From: Ascidia mentula
Taxonomy: Eukaryota; Chordata; Ascidiacea; Phlebobranchia; Ascidiidae
Length of the DNA stretch: 64,000 bases
Direction: 5' to 3'
Assembly: GCA_947561715.1 (NCBI GenBank)
Contig: OX387204.1
Span: 6,577,001-6,641,000, forward strand
Shown: positions 28,154-37,946 of the stretch, piece by piece
How positions within the stretch are numbered: the first letter of the stretch is position 1
Layout of the letters: every line of letters starts with the position of its first letter
Notes under the pieces: model-generated
What the model was told of the DNA's origin: nothing
Databases searched by the model: none
The model's input: only the letters and a program-made list of their open reading frames with translations
Translations under genes and position numbers: made by a program

Positions 28154-28588
28154 GTTAAACTTTGTTCCTCTCGACGTTCGAAGTTTTCAGAAGTGAGTTA
28201 CGCCTTGCCTTGCCACGTTGTTTCATACAGCGGCGCATAAGTACCTGGGAATTTCCCTTTCGGTACTTTAACAAAAAATTATTCTAGGGGCTAAATAACG
28301 ACAAGGATACCCGGCAAATCATTCCCCAAGGCGTTAAAAACCTCGAGGTGCTTGCGAAAAAAAAACAATTTCTTCATTCAATTGAAATGTTTTGTCATTT
28401 TTTGTTTTAAGTGTGAATCATTTTATATGCCCCAGCTGTTTGTAGAAAGGTTGGTATTGTTCCAAGTGTCAGCAAAAGGCATACAACAATGAACAAACAG
28501 ACCTATATATATGGTGTTTTCGTTTGTTGCGCAACAAACATCGACAAACACGTCAAATTCAATTGTCACTTTGCGCATTACGTATTCA

Positions 28589-29325
28589 CTAAGATACAGT
28601 GTCGCTTTCCGCTGGAATGTTATGGAACCGAGTACATGCGTTATCGCTCGTCGTTTTGGTGATTTGCTTCGGTGTAACAATTGAAGGAATGCGCACGTTT
28701 TTGTTAATCTTGGTGGCTGCGGCGCGCATATTTCCCATTTCTCTGGAAAAGATAATAACAAGGCCCGAAGAAAAAAACGCAATGAATACAAAAGCAATAA
28801 TGAGAAGAAAGGGAAATGGGTCTGCGCCAGAGTTGACCAACAGAAAGTGGGTTCGTAATTCTTGGGCGGTAAAATTTGCATCGTTCAAAATGGTTTCAAC
28901 TCGATCAACATTTCTAGCAAAACTGTCTATTTTTTGCTTCATCCCGTAGCCTGAAAAGAAAAAGCGTTGCTTTTTATACACGTACCCACCATTGAAATCG
29001 GCGTTTACAGTCAATTAATATTACACGTACCTCTACATTTTTGTTTACATAATGAGTGCGCGCGATTTTCTGAACACGAACCGCAGCTCACACAAAGCCC
29101 AGCCAGACTTGGAAACTCGCCAAACTCGCACTGAACTTCGTGTCGAGCACGTTCTTGGGATTGATTTTTTGCCAAATCCAGAAAGAACGAAAAAGCGGAT
29201 TCGCTTGTAAGTTCGCCATCATGTAGTTTGTCGTCAGCACTTTGTACCATACCAATTGAAGTCGAGATGACAAGCACAATGCCAAAAGTTGCTCGAACCT
29301 GTTCAGCCATTCGTAACTTGTTCAA
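28589..29325 (-). CDS. Fn14-like TNF-receptor superfamily protein B
   Basis: Two exons (29325-29031, 28950-28589) encode 218 residues, split at the same position and phase as receptor A, just after the last cysteine of the domain. A hydrophobic stretch at 14-29 is the signal peptide. Cysteines 66, 78, 81, 84, 93 and 97 form one domain with the CxxCxxC centre of Fn14. A membrane span covers about 143-166. The tail has PKQIT (192-196), another PxQxT TRAF-type motif, and no death domain. Shared architecture and intron phase point to an old tandem duplication with receptor A. The protein may instead start at the second methionine (residue 6). Confidence 0.66.
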
Positions 29326-30130
29326 CAGTTGAGCAAAAAACTGACGAATTATCTGCGCAAAAATGAACCAAACTTAGTAAGAATGTTTTAAGTAATACAT
29401 TAAATTAGTTGTTCGCCACTACTTTAACCCGATTCTGCGAAGTATAAGTCAGGTAAAACAGTCAAAGTAAATCTACAATTTCAAACTGACCAATAACAAA
29501 GTTATTGGCTATACTGTTCGTTCGCACATGTTTTATCGATGTTTTGAGTATGCCTTTCTCTTTACCGCCGTTTCCTTTACCGTAATGATAAGACCTGGTA
29601 TTTCCCCATACATTGTACCTAACTGTTCATTTTGTGTTCGCTGTCTAAAAATTTAATTCGGGAAATACCCTGGGGTCGCGCAAGTTTCAAGTTTTTCCAG
29701 TTTATACACTTTCTCTGATGGTTACGAAAGTTTCTTGTTTTCAAAATTTGCTCAATTGCAGCCAGCTCCATACGTATCCTTTCCTTTTTGATTTTTGCTG
29801 GTGTTGTTGAAAGTACATAACCGTGCTTTTGAGCTCAAAAAATTGGTTATGGACCAGTGACCATGTTGCGCGAAACTTTCCTGTTTGGCGGTAAACGCGC
29901 ATGTGTTTGTTGACAAAATTTGCAATACTGCAATCCATTTGCAATTGCTGTAATAAGTTGTATTTACGATTTTTTTTGAACAATCTTTACTTAAAACTCC
30001 ACTTGCAGCAAAGTCAATATGTCCTAATTTAACTACCTCATAACACATTAATTTTTTCAGACTCCCTTGTTGAGACAATCTTTTCTATACTTGCTCTTGC
30101 TCGTGTATAATTAGTATTTCAAATGACCTA
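29326..30130. promoter_or_regulatory. Shared upstream region of receptor B and RFC1
   Basis: An 805 bp gap separates divergent starts, so promoters of both genes must lie here unless they are trans-spliced. No clear core promoter motif is seen. A pyrimidine-rich stretch ending ataattag precedes the RFC1 start by less than 20 bases and could be a splice or trans-splice acceptor. Confidence 0.4.
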
Positions 30131-33100
30131 ATGGTAAGTTAGAAACTTGCTTAAATACTTTGTGAGAATGTTGGTAAAATAAGCAGTTGTTATGTTGTCT
30201 TAGGATATACGAAGTTTCTTCAAAAAGTCATCAAGTGATACGGGCAATGAAGCTGACGATTTTGTAAAAACCAATAAAAAAACTGAACGAAAACGATTGA
30301 GAAAAAAGGGTGTTTTGTTTGATGGTATAGAACTCCTTTGCAGTATAAGCCTCCATATCTGATCTTGCACATGTTTGTTAAGATTCTTCTGATGAAGATA
30401 CACACTCCAAGACAAAGAGTAAGAAGTCAAAGAAACATACCACACCTGATGTGATTGAAAATTCAGGTATGATTTGTGTTTTGTTAAACATCTAATAATT
30501 TTGATGTGAAAAGAACCTAACAAAGAAACCGATAATTTCATAGCTGATGATTTTGATGTGAACATGGCAAACATGTTTATGCTTATGGCTTTAAGTTTTG
30601 CATTTCTACTGAAAATACTGTGGTTTTAAAATAGATGATTATTAAACTATGCTTGTATTGCAGATGATGATGCTAAGCCTGCAAAATCAAAAAAGCTTTT
30701 AAAAACCAAAAAATCATCGAAAGAACTAAAATCAACCACTCCGACCCAATTTTTTGGGCAATTCAAGAACTCCCCTGCAAAACCAAAAGCAACAAAGAGA
30801 AAAGCTGATGATGGCATAGGGAATTTACCAAAAACTCCCAAAAAGGTTCTGTTTGCCTTTGAGTATGTTTTTATTGATACAGTTTGGTGATTCTCTTCAC
30901 GGTTTTCTAGGAGGCAGTGTTTGTTCAAAATGATGACCTTGATGACCTTCTCATGGAGTTACCAACAACTCCAGTTAAAACCAATGGCAAAAGCAGTAAG
31001 TAATTTTGAGATACAGAATGTCTAGAGGTTTTTACTATTGTTCATAAGTGTTGTTTGCTTTTAAAGATACATTATCTGGTAAGCTGTCTCAAGCTGTGAA
31101 CAGGAGGGTCTCCCCAAGAAAAGCAAAGCAAAAGAATGTTGCAACAAAAAATAATGGCTACGAACAACCGTCAGCAATCCAGAAAAGGGGTGAAAGGGGG
31201 TCTGTTACCAAGCAACCATCTCCAGTGAAAGCAAAACCTAAAGAAAAAAAAATGGGTGCTGAAAAACACATCACCAAAACAAATGACAACAGGAAGGTGA
31301 AGAAGGAAGTTGTAGATAAACCCACAACACAAACTCCCAAAAAGAAAAATGAAACTGCAAGTACTGAACAACAATCTAGTGCCAAAAAGGAAAGATTTCA
31401 AAAATATCAACAGTGGCAAAATCGCTCTGGCCCAAAAGCACCTGGGTCCAAAGAAATACCCAAGGTGTATATACTACTATACATAGTGACTTGAAATGAA
31501 AACATATTACCTTAAACTACATAATCCTAGTTTTGTTGGAAAAAAGACAAGATTGTTTATAATATCCACTGATATCAATACAGGGTGCAGATTACTGCCT
31601 TGAAGGATTGACATTTGTTATTACCGGCATCCAAGATTCGCTGACCCGTGAAGAAGTTCAATCACTTGTTGAGAGATATGGAGGCAAAGTGACCACCACC
31701 GTCAGTGGAAGAACGTCGTATTTGATTACAGGAGAGGATGCTGGACAGTCCAAGCTTGCAAAAGTAATTAATGTCTCCGTACTGACTGCATGTAGGGACA
31801 TGTATAAAGATAAATAAGGCTATTGATGCATTTAACTTAATTTCTTTTATGTGCAAAAAAACCATATTGGCGAGCTGCAGACAGGGTGTGTACACACACT
31901 GTTTCGACCTGTAAGGTCTCATCAGTGCAGCTGTTGAAGTGGCACTGTGCTAGCTTCTACACTAGCAGGCACACTAAATTCCACTTCGTGGTACTGTTCT
32001 GGTCGACGTCGATCTGTTGGGTACTCTATACTGAAAACAGAGACGAACCACTGTGGAGCCTCTATTGTAGAAGCTAGCACAGTGCCACTTCAACAGCTGC
32101 AGGTCGAAACAGTGCGTGTACACACCCTGTCTGCAGCTCAATAATTTCTTTTAATCAACAGTTTTGTCCTTTCTTGCAGTGTTAGAACTAAATACCTTAT
32201 GACTTAATTCAAAGTTTAGTGATTGTAAGGGCCTAACAACCTAACAACTTCTTGCAGAATATACCAAGTATTTTTTCAATCTTTTGGAGCATATTTTGTT
32301 GATCTTACAAAAATCGATATCCACTGAATTTTTTAAATTGACGGAATTCGCACCCCTGATTATTTTTCATTTACACAGGCCGAGAAATGCAAAACAAAGG
32401 TGATTGATGAGGATGAGTTCCTAAACCTTATCAAAACACTTCCTGCAAAAAGGTCCAAGTATGAAGTGCCAGTAAATGACAAACCTAAACCTTTAACACC
32501 TCCGAGTAAAAAGACAACTGTTGAAAAAATTTCTAAGAAAAGTGAACCACCCACAGTGACTGCGAAAACGGAAAACAAAAAAATAACTCCTACAACTCTC
32601 AAGAAGGAAAGTCCCCAGAAGTGTGAAAGTTTGATGTGGGTGGATAAATACAAACCGACCAGTGTTAAGCAGATCATTGGTCAACAGGGTGCAAACAGCA
32701 ATGTCCAAAAACTACTGAAATGGCTTCAAAATTGGCATTCCAATAACAGGACTGCCGCTGGTAAAAGTAAACCAAAACCGAAGTTCAGTCCTTGGGGTGG
32801 TGGCGACCCAACAGGGGCTGTTTATAAGGCGGCTTTGTTGTCTGGTCCACCTGGTGTGGGAAAAACTACTTCAGCAACTTTGGTGTGTCAGGTGAGTTCA
32901 TTTAGGGGGAATTATCATGTGGTTGTAATTTTTTTATTTACATTTATAATCCATGGTTTCAACACATGTCAAGCATAAGTGAATTTAAACACTGTATTAC
33001 CAGATAATTTTAAATTTTTGTAGGAACTAGGCATGTCCTATGTTGAGTTAAATGCCAGTGACACCAGGAGCAAAAGAACTCTAAAGGAAGAGGTAGCTGC

Positions 33101-35906
33101 ATCTGTACAGAACACAAGCATTGCTTGTCTGTTTGGGCAAGACAAGGTAAATATAATACTTGTAATAAGCACAAATTTGAGAACAATCACTGCAGGCATG
33201 TAACAATGTATTTACAACTTATTACTTTGTATGCTTAACTCAATGCATATATTTGGCAGACAGCTGCTTCATCGCATCATGACATTCAACATGTGCTTAT
33301 CATGGATGAGGTAGATGGAATGGCTGGAAATGAAGATCGTGGTGGTATGCAAGAACTTATCCAAATCATCAAATCCACCAAAATACCTATAATATGCATG
33401 TGCAATGACAGGTATAAATAAAATCTAATCCTAATAGACCACGATAGGCCCTATGATGTACAATAGTTGCTAGAATTTATTATTTGGCATCATTTATAAA
33501 ACAGAAACACATTAATTGTATATAGGACTAAATGCAATTATGCAGTGCTAAGGCCCGATTCTAATTTGAATGAAGGGCTTCCCAAAAAATGCGCTCTCTT
33601 ACCAACCATTGTTTTGATTTGCGATTCCAACGTCCACGGGTGGAGCAGATTACTGGTGCCCTTATGAGCATTTGCTTTAAAGAGGGTATGAAAGTACAAG
33701 CCCCTGCAGTCCAAGCAATAATCAAAGGCTGCAACCAGGATGTGAGGCAGGTATGGATTTTCAAAAACCATTAACACATGTACATATATGCATTTATTGT
33801 GTGATAAAAATCTATTCACGTTTCTAATAGGTTCTTCACAACATGAATATGATCAAATCAAACAGCAGTTCACTGAGCTATGATGATGCTAAAACACATG
33901 CTGACAAAGCACACAAAGATATTACCTTAGGAATTTTTGACGTTGCTAGAAAGGTAAACAGAACTGATGCCTCATTTGTAAAGTATCATAGATGTGATCA
34001 ATATCTGGTATTTTTTTTATTTTCACTTTTTTTATTTCAGGCAATCAATTTAACTTCAGTTTTAAATATGAACAAAACTTGTATTGTATGTCATGTATTT
34101 ACAGCTGCTGTCATCTGAGTCTGCATCTTTGTCATTGCTGGACAAATCCAACCTGTTTTTCATGGACTATTCTATGATTCCCAAGTTTATTCAGGAAAAC
34201 TACCCACATGTTAACCCATATGCTGCCAAAGGTAAATAACTTTCAACATTGGTAGTGTAGCAAAACATTTTCGGGTTCCTAAAAAAATGGAGTCATCCAA
34301 AATGTCTTCCGGAAACAAATCTAAATTTTAGGTAATTTGAAGCAGCACTTGAAGCTATTAAGCCAAACTGCTGATAGTATTGCCTTCGGAGACCTCATTG
34401 AATCCTCAATACGGCACGACCAGTCCTGGTCAATGCTGCCTATGATGGGGCTTGTATCGACCGTAATTCCAAGCGACTTCATGAGGGGTGGAATGCAGGG
34501 GATGATTAACTTTCCAACCTTTTTTGGCAAACTTTCCACCACTGGTATGTTTTGTTGTATTTTTGGTTCCAACATTTTACTTTCAAAAAGTAGTGGTTGT
34601 TGTTTATAATACATCTTTGTGTCAAACCACACTAAAGTTCTAATTAATATCCAAATATTTTTTTCAGGGAAAAATAAGCGCTTGCTGCAGGAGTTGAAGT
34701 TTCATTCGTCGCTACCAACAAGTGGTATTACAGAAAGTTCATTTAATCTGGATCTGCTTCCGTAAGAAATGTTGTTTAGGCAACATACAATGCTTTATAT
34801 AAATTATGTTTTAGCAAACCTGTTTTTTTAGATATATGCGATGGCATCTCTGCCAGCCTCTGGTGAAACAGAGTAAAACTGGTGAAAGTGAAGTTCCGCT
34901 TGTGACAAAACTACTGAGTGACTATGATTTTGTAAGAGAGGACTTTGACAGTTTGCTTGAAGTTGGACAATACGAGGGCAGACCAAACTACATGAATCAA
35001 GTTTGTTACTTGTTGCAAATTTTGTTTTCATAACTATCTCCAACCCCACCAGAATGAAATGCAGTTATATTATTAAAGATTGTACAACATAGGAACACAA
35101 CTCACTGGTTTTCTCATAATTCTGAGTGTAAAAAGAGACTGGCCCTTATTGCTTTTAACACTGTCATGTTTAAAAGAAGACATTTCAGCAAAAACTTATG
35201 CCATCATCAGTTTGAATGACGCGATGGTGTAGCTCCATGATTATAAGGAGCTGACCAGACTGACGTCGCAGGTAAGGTCGAAACGTCTTCTTTCAAAAAA
35301 AAATTTTTGCCGAAAACGTCTTCGTTTAAACATGACAATGTTAATAGCAATATGGGCCAGTCTCTTTATACTCAGAATTGTACAACATGTTTTTAGAAAT
35401 AAGCAGGGTTTGGCAGCCAGACTGAATGTTTTGTGGATGTTTAGGTGGAGTCGAAAGTAAAAGCTGCATTTACGAGAACTTTTAACAAAGAAAGTCACAT
35501 GATCCCCTATGCCGTTTTGTCTGCAGCTGCAATGAAAAAGAAGCGCAAAGTTTCAAATGATGGTGGGAACTAACTGATTAATATCCCAGTTTAATTGAAG
35601 CTCTTGTCTGAACAAAACTTCTCTTTTATTTTTATCTTGTGTGGCTTCATATATTTACCATCTTGAAAAAATTTTCTCAGGCATGGATCTTGGTGAGGAA
35701 GGTGAAGGCAATGCAGATGACAGTGGGGAAGATAATCTTGACAACGACGGCATGATTAAAGTAACTATACCAAAAAAATCGTTTAGGTTTATGTTAACCT
35801 TCTGTCTCCACAGCAGGCTAAGAAAAAGCCGGCGACCAAAGCCAAGACAGCAAAGAAGTCCACAAGTGGAACTTCGTCAAAACAAGGAAGGGGGAAAAAG
35901 AAATAA
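30131..35906 (+). CDS. RFC1: Replication factor C subunit 1
   Basis: Large subunit of the clamp loader that opens PCNA and loads it on primer-template DNA in the nucleus. Nineteen exons: 30131-30133, 30204-30324, 30383-30466, 30664-30845, 30911-30995, 31067-31464, 31584-31763, 32379-32891, 33024-33146, 33260-33411, 33576-33750, 33831-33953, 34105-34231, 34332-34544, 34668-34761, 34832-35000, 35445-35562, 35681-35760, 35814-35906. The frame closes at 1010 residues (human 1148). The N-terminus MDIRSFFKK matches the PCNA-binding start of RFC1. A BRCT domain lies about 292-380, Walker A (SGPPGVGKTT) near 508, Walker B (MDEVDGM) near 577, then the RFC1 C-terminal domain and a lysine-rich tail. Exon 1 holds only the ATG. 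The donor of exon 4 (gttctg) is weak but the only one that keeps frame. Intron 7 contains a hammerhead ribozyme repeat. Confidence 0.96.
31873..31932 (-). ncRNA. Type I hammerhead self-cleaving ribozyme
   Basis: Read on the minus strand, every invariant part is present in order. Stem I: AGCTGCA (31932-31926) pairs with TGCAGCT (31879-31873), seven perfect pairs. Core CTGATGA (31925-31919). Stem II: GACC and GGTC around loop TTACA (31918-31906). GAAA (31905-31902). Stem III: CAG pairs with CTG and is extended by a GTGTGTACACAC palindrome. Then TC, so the predicted cut falls between 31880 and 31879. The open end is stem I, hence type I. Such ribozymes process RNA of retrozymes, Penelope-like elements and some satellites. 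Here it sits antisense to RFC1, so only antisense transcription would make the active strand. Confidence 0.88.
32068..32139 (+). repeat. Hammerhead arm lacking the catalytic block
   Basis: The right arm on the plus strand reads GCTGCA then GGTCGAAACAG and ends CTGTCTGCAGC. Stems I and III, GAAA and the cleavage-site TC remain. The 16 bases with CTGATGA, one side of stem II and its loop are absent, so this copy cannot fold into an active hammerhead. Confidence 0.8.
35079..35388. repeat. Second palindromic element, RFC1 intron 16
   Basis: Inverted arms (about 35118-35190 and 35306-35379) share blocks such as GGGCCAGTCTCTTT and TTTAAACATGACA in opposite orientation. The element is bounded by 12-base direct repeats ATTGTACAACAT (35079-35090 and 35377-35388), which may be a target-site duplication, although the right copy overlaps the arm end. 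The minus strand has CTGATGA (35210-35204) followed by GAAA (35086-type spacing, at 35186-35183), and the plus strand has GGTCGAAAC near 35276, but no full hammerhead can be drawn. Confidence 0.55.
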
Positions 35907-36080
35907 GTTTTAACAGATGCCACTTAATTTTTGTTCCATTCTCGAAGCTACTTTCAATTTACACACTTTGTTGTCACTGCCAACTTCTTTCACTGCCACG
36001 CTTATTTGCTTTGTGCCTTTTCTATTAATCTACATTGCTGAGGGAGCACATCTGGTCAGTAGCAAAACTAAACTGTATTC

Positions 36081-36086
36081 AATAAA
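36081..36086 (+). terminator. Poly(A) signal, RFC1
   Basis: AATAAA lies 174 bases after the RFC1 stop, in the 228 bp gap to the convergent DNAAF6. Confidence 0.6.
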
Positions 36087-36134
36087 AATATCATAAACAT
36101 TGCAATCACACCGAAATATAAAACAAGGAAAATG

Positions 36135-37068
36135 TCATTGGAAATTGATGAAGTCATATTCTCTGTTCATTACAAGGGTAACGTCAAGTGTTTCAGTTTT
36201 TCCATTCCATTTGGCTGCTCCTTTTTTTGGATGCACGGGATGAGGTAGTGGGAGCATCAAACGACTAAAAGTAAGAAAGACTAGTCAACAACAAATCCAC
36301 AGCAAAAATTGAGCTTACGTAAAACAACATTTGTGATTTCAAAAGTTAATTGCTTACTATTTCGGGCATCTGCAAGCAAGAAAGTTTTCTTTTACATCCA
36401 ATTCAACATCTTTCATTTGTGTTTGTGGTAGGTTTATTTTTACTGTCATTTCCTCACAGCAAGCTGAAGATGGATTTTTGCCACTCATACCCAAAAACAT
36501 ATCTTCTGATGTGACTTTTTGTTTGTAGGAAATGTCGTACCTTAAAAAGCGTTTTGGATGAGTCTCAACACCAAATCACATGCATTACTAATTTTATGCC
36601 TTTTTCATTTAATTGCAGGTAGCCTACCACCACAGAAACATACACTATTAGCATAAACTTACTCTGGTGATGGCCGAGGGTCACTGTCATCTTCAAAAAC
36701 TGTGAATTGTTGTACTTCACCATCAGCCCAAATGTCATTGCTATCACCTCCAGTTTTGACTAAAATCAAATCAAACTTTGTTTTGGGTTGAAGCAGAACT
36801 GTTTATTAACATAATATTACATACCATAGGGGCTTTCAACCTGTTTGCTGTTTTTCTTTTTCGTTCCAATAGCCCCAGGGGTGAAAGCAGGAGCACTGAC
36901 ATCAGGCTGCATATATAAAACTACATGAATACACATTGTACAAAATCACTGAGTACAAAACACGTATACCTCGTCATCATCGCTGGAATTGTTTTTGTCA
37001 GGGTTAAGTAGATCACAAAGGTTCATTAGATTCTGAGCCCTTTCCACAGTTGAATCGCAGAAGTCCAT
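36135..37068 (-). CDS. DNAAF6: Dynein axonemal assembly factor 6 (PIH1D3)
   Basis: Cytoplasmic co-chaperone that works with HSP90-type machinery to assemble ciliary dynein arms. Five exons (37068-36970, 36906-36825, 36759-36663, 36540-36358, 36264-36135) encode 196 residues (human 214) with closed frame. The acidic N-terminus has NLCDLLNPDKNNSSDDDE, matching the KLLNPEEEDDSD segment of PIH1D3. NDIWADGEV follows, then the CS/p23-like domain: YKQKVTSEDMFLGMSGKN, SACCEEMTVKINLPQT, and the end TETLDVTLVMNREYDFINF, which parallels [21 protein letters not shown]. It is convergent with RFC1. An AG acceptor-like site lies 16 bases before the ATG. Confidence 0.93.
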
Positions 37069-37765
37069 TTTGAAAAGTATGTCTGTTAATTATTTTTTCC
37101 TTCTATCTTCCTAAAACTGTGAAATACGTCCAACGACACAAGAACAATCTCAATTAATAAACTGTTTTCGGGTGGTAGGCAACAAAGCAGTTTTTAACCA
37201 AAAAGCGTCGCGTTACCAAGTTGAATATGTGAGCAACAGAGCGTGAAACTTGGTTTATATAATTTCCATGTAATTTGGGGAAACACAACAACACCGGGTC
37301 ACACATTTTTGCCAAACTTGATCCACTAACAAGTCCGTAAAAAACTAAATATGGTCACAATGAAGATACTTTCAATTAAATATTGACTTTATTTCATGAA
37401 AATTTATTTCAGCAACATCTCTTTTGCGTGACACAAGTGGAAACTTCGCAGTCAATTTTAAAGTATTATAAAACCAAAACGCTTTCATTTCTTTTTAATA
37501 ACAAGTTTCGCTTTAATAAGCATCTTCAATTCTTCCGTAAATTATTCTATTCTAACATGTTTTCAACAAATGGCGTTTTGACAAAAAGGTTGTATAATGT
37601 TTTGTATAAGTTAATTTGGCCATGTGCCCCATAACAACAAAATTCTAGATTATATGTTTTGTACTAAGATACTTACGTGTGAAGAATTAAAATATTCCAT
37701 TTGGTAGTTTTTATTCCAAATTCCGAATCAAAAAGCAAAAACGGTTGCAAAAATGCCTAAATTCG
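37069..37765. other. Intergenic region upstream of DNAAF6 and downstream of PPIL4
   Basis: About 0.7 kb that should contain the DNAAF6 promoter. Between 37415 and 37450 a block reading ttgcgtgacacaagtgga recurs in reverse orientation near 20640-20670 (with small changes), suggesting a dispersed repeat. No other feature is seen. Confidence 0.45.
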
Positions 37766-37771
37766 TTTATT
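37766..37771 (-). terminator. Poly(A) signal, PPIL4
   Basis: TTTATT on the plus strand reads AATAAA on the minus strand, 176 bases past the PPIL4 stop codon. Confidence 0.55.
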
Positions 37772-37946
37772 GAAATATTAATTTGGAATGGTGTTTCTGT
37801 ACCATTACGTAAAACCCCCTTTCTGTGCTAGTATCTGTCTTGCATGACCACACACACAGGTTTTGAAAAAACGTTAATAATAGTTCCATGAGTGCAACAG
37901 CACGTATATCAGGACAATCACAATAAAACTGGTCTAAAAACTTTTA

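Larger units (their letters stand above)
31872..32139. repeat. Palindromic hammerhead-bearing repeat in RFC1 intron 7
   Basis: A 268 bp element starts GAGCTGCAGACAGGG and ends with its reverse complement. The left arm is 31872-31960 and the right arm 32067-32139; they are nearly identical inverted copies except for a 16-base gap in the right arm. A spacer of about 105 bp lies between. The left arm carries a full hammerhead on the minus strand; the right arm has lost the catalytic block. No open frame is present. It looks like a small non-autonomous element, comparable in content to retrozymes or to termini of Penelope-like elements, or two copies fused head to head. Confidence 0.8.

Noticed and set aside
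30494-30630. Possible extra RFC1 exon (reading ADDFDVNMANMFMLMAL)
   Set aside because: It starts after an AG but runs to a stop without a usable donor, and the frame closes without it.
35204-35210. CTGATGA core in the intron 16 element called as a hammerhead
   Set aside because: Stem II pairs weakly and no stem III with a UH cleavage site can be drawn, so it is not called as a ribozyme.
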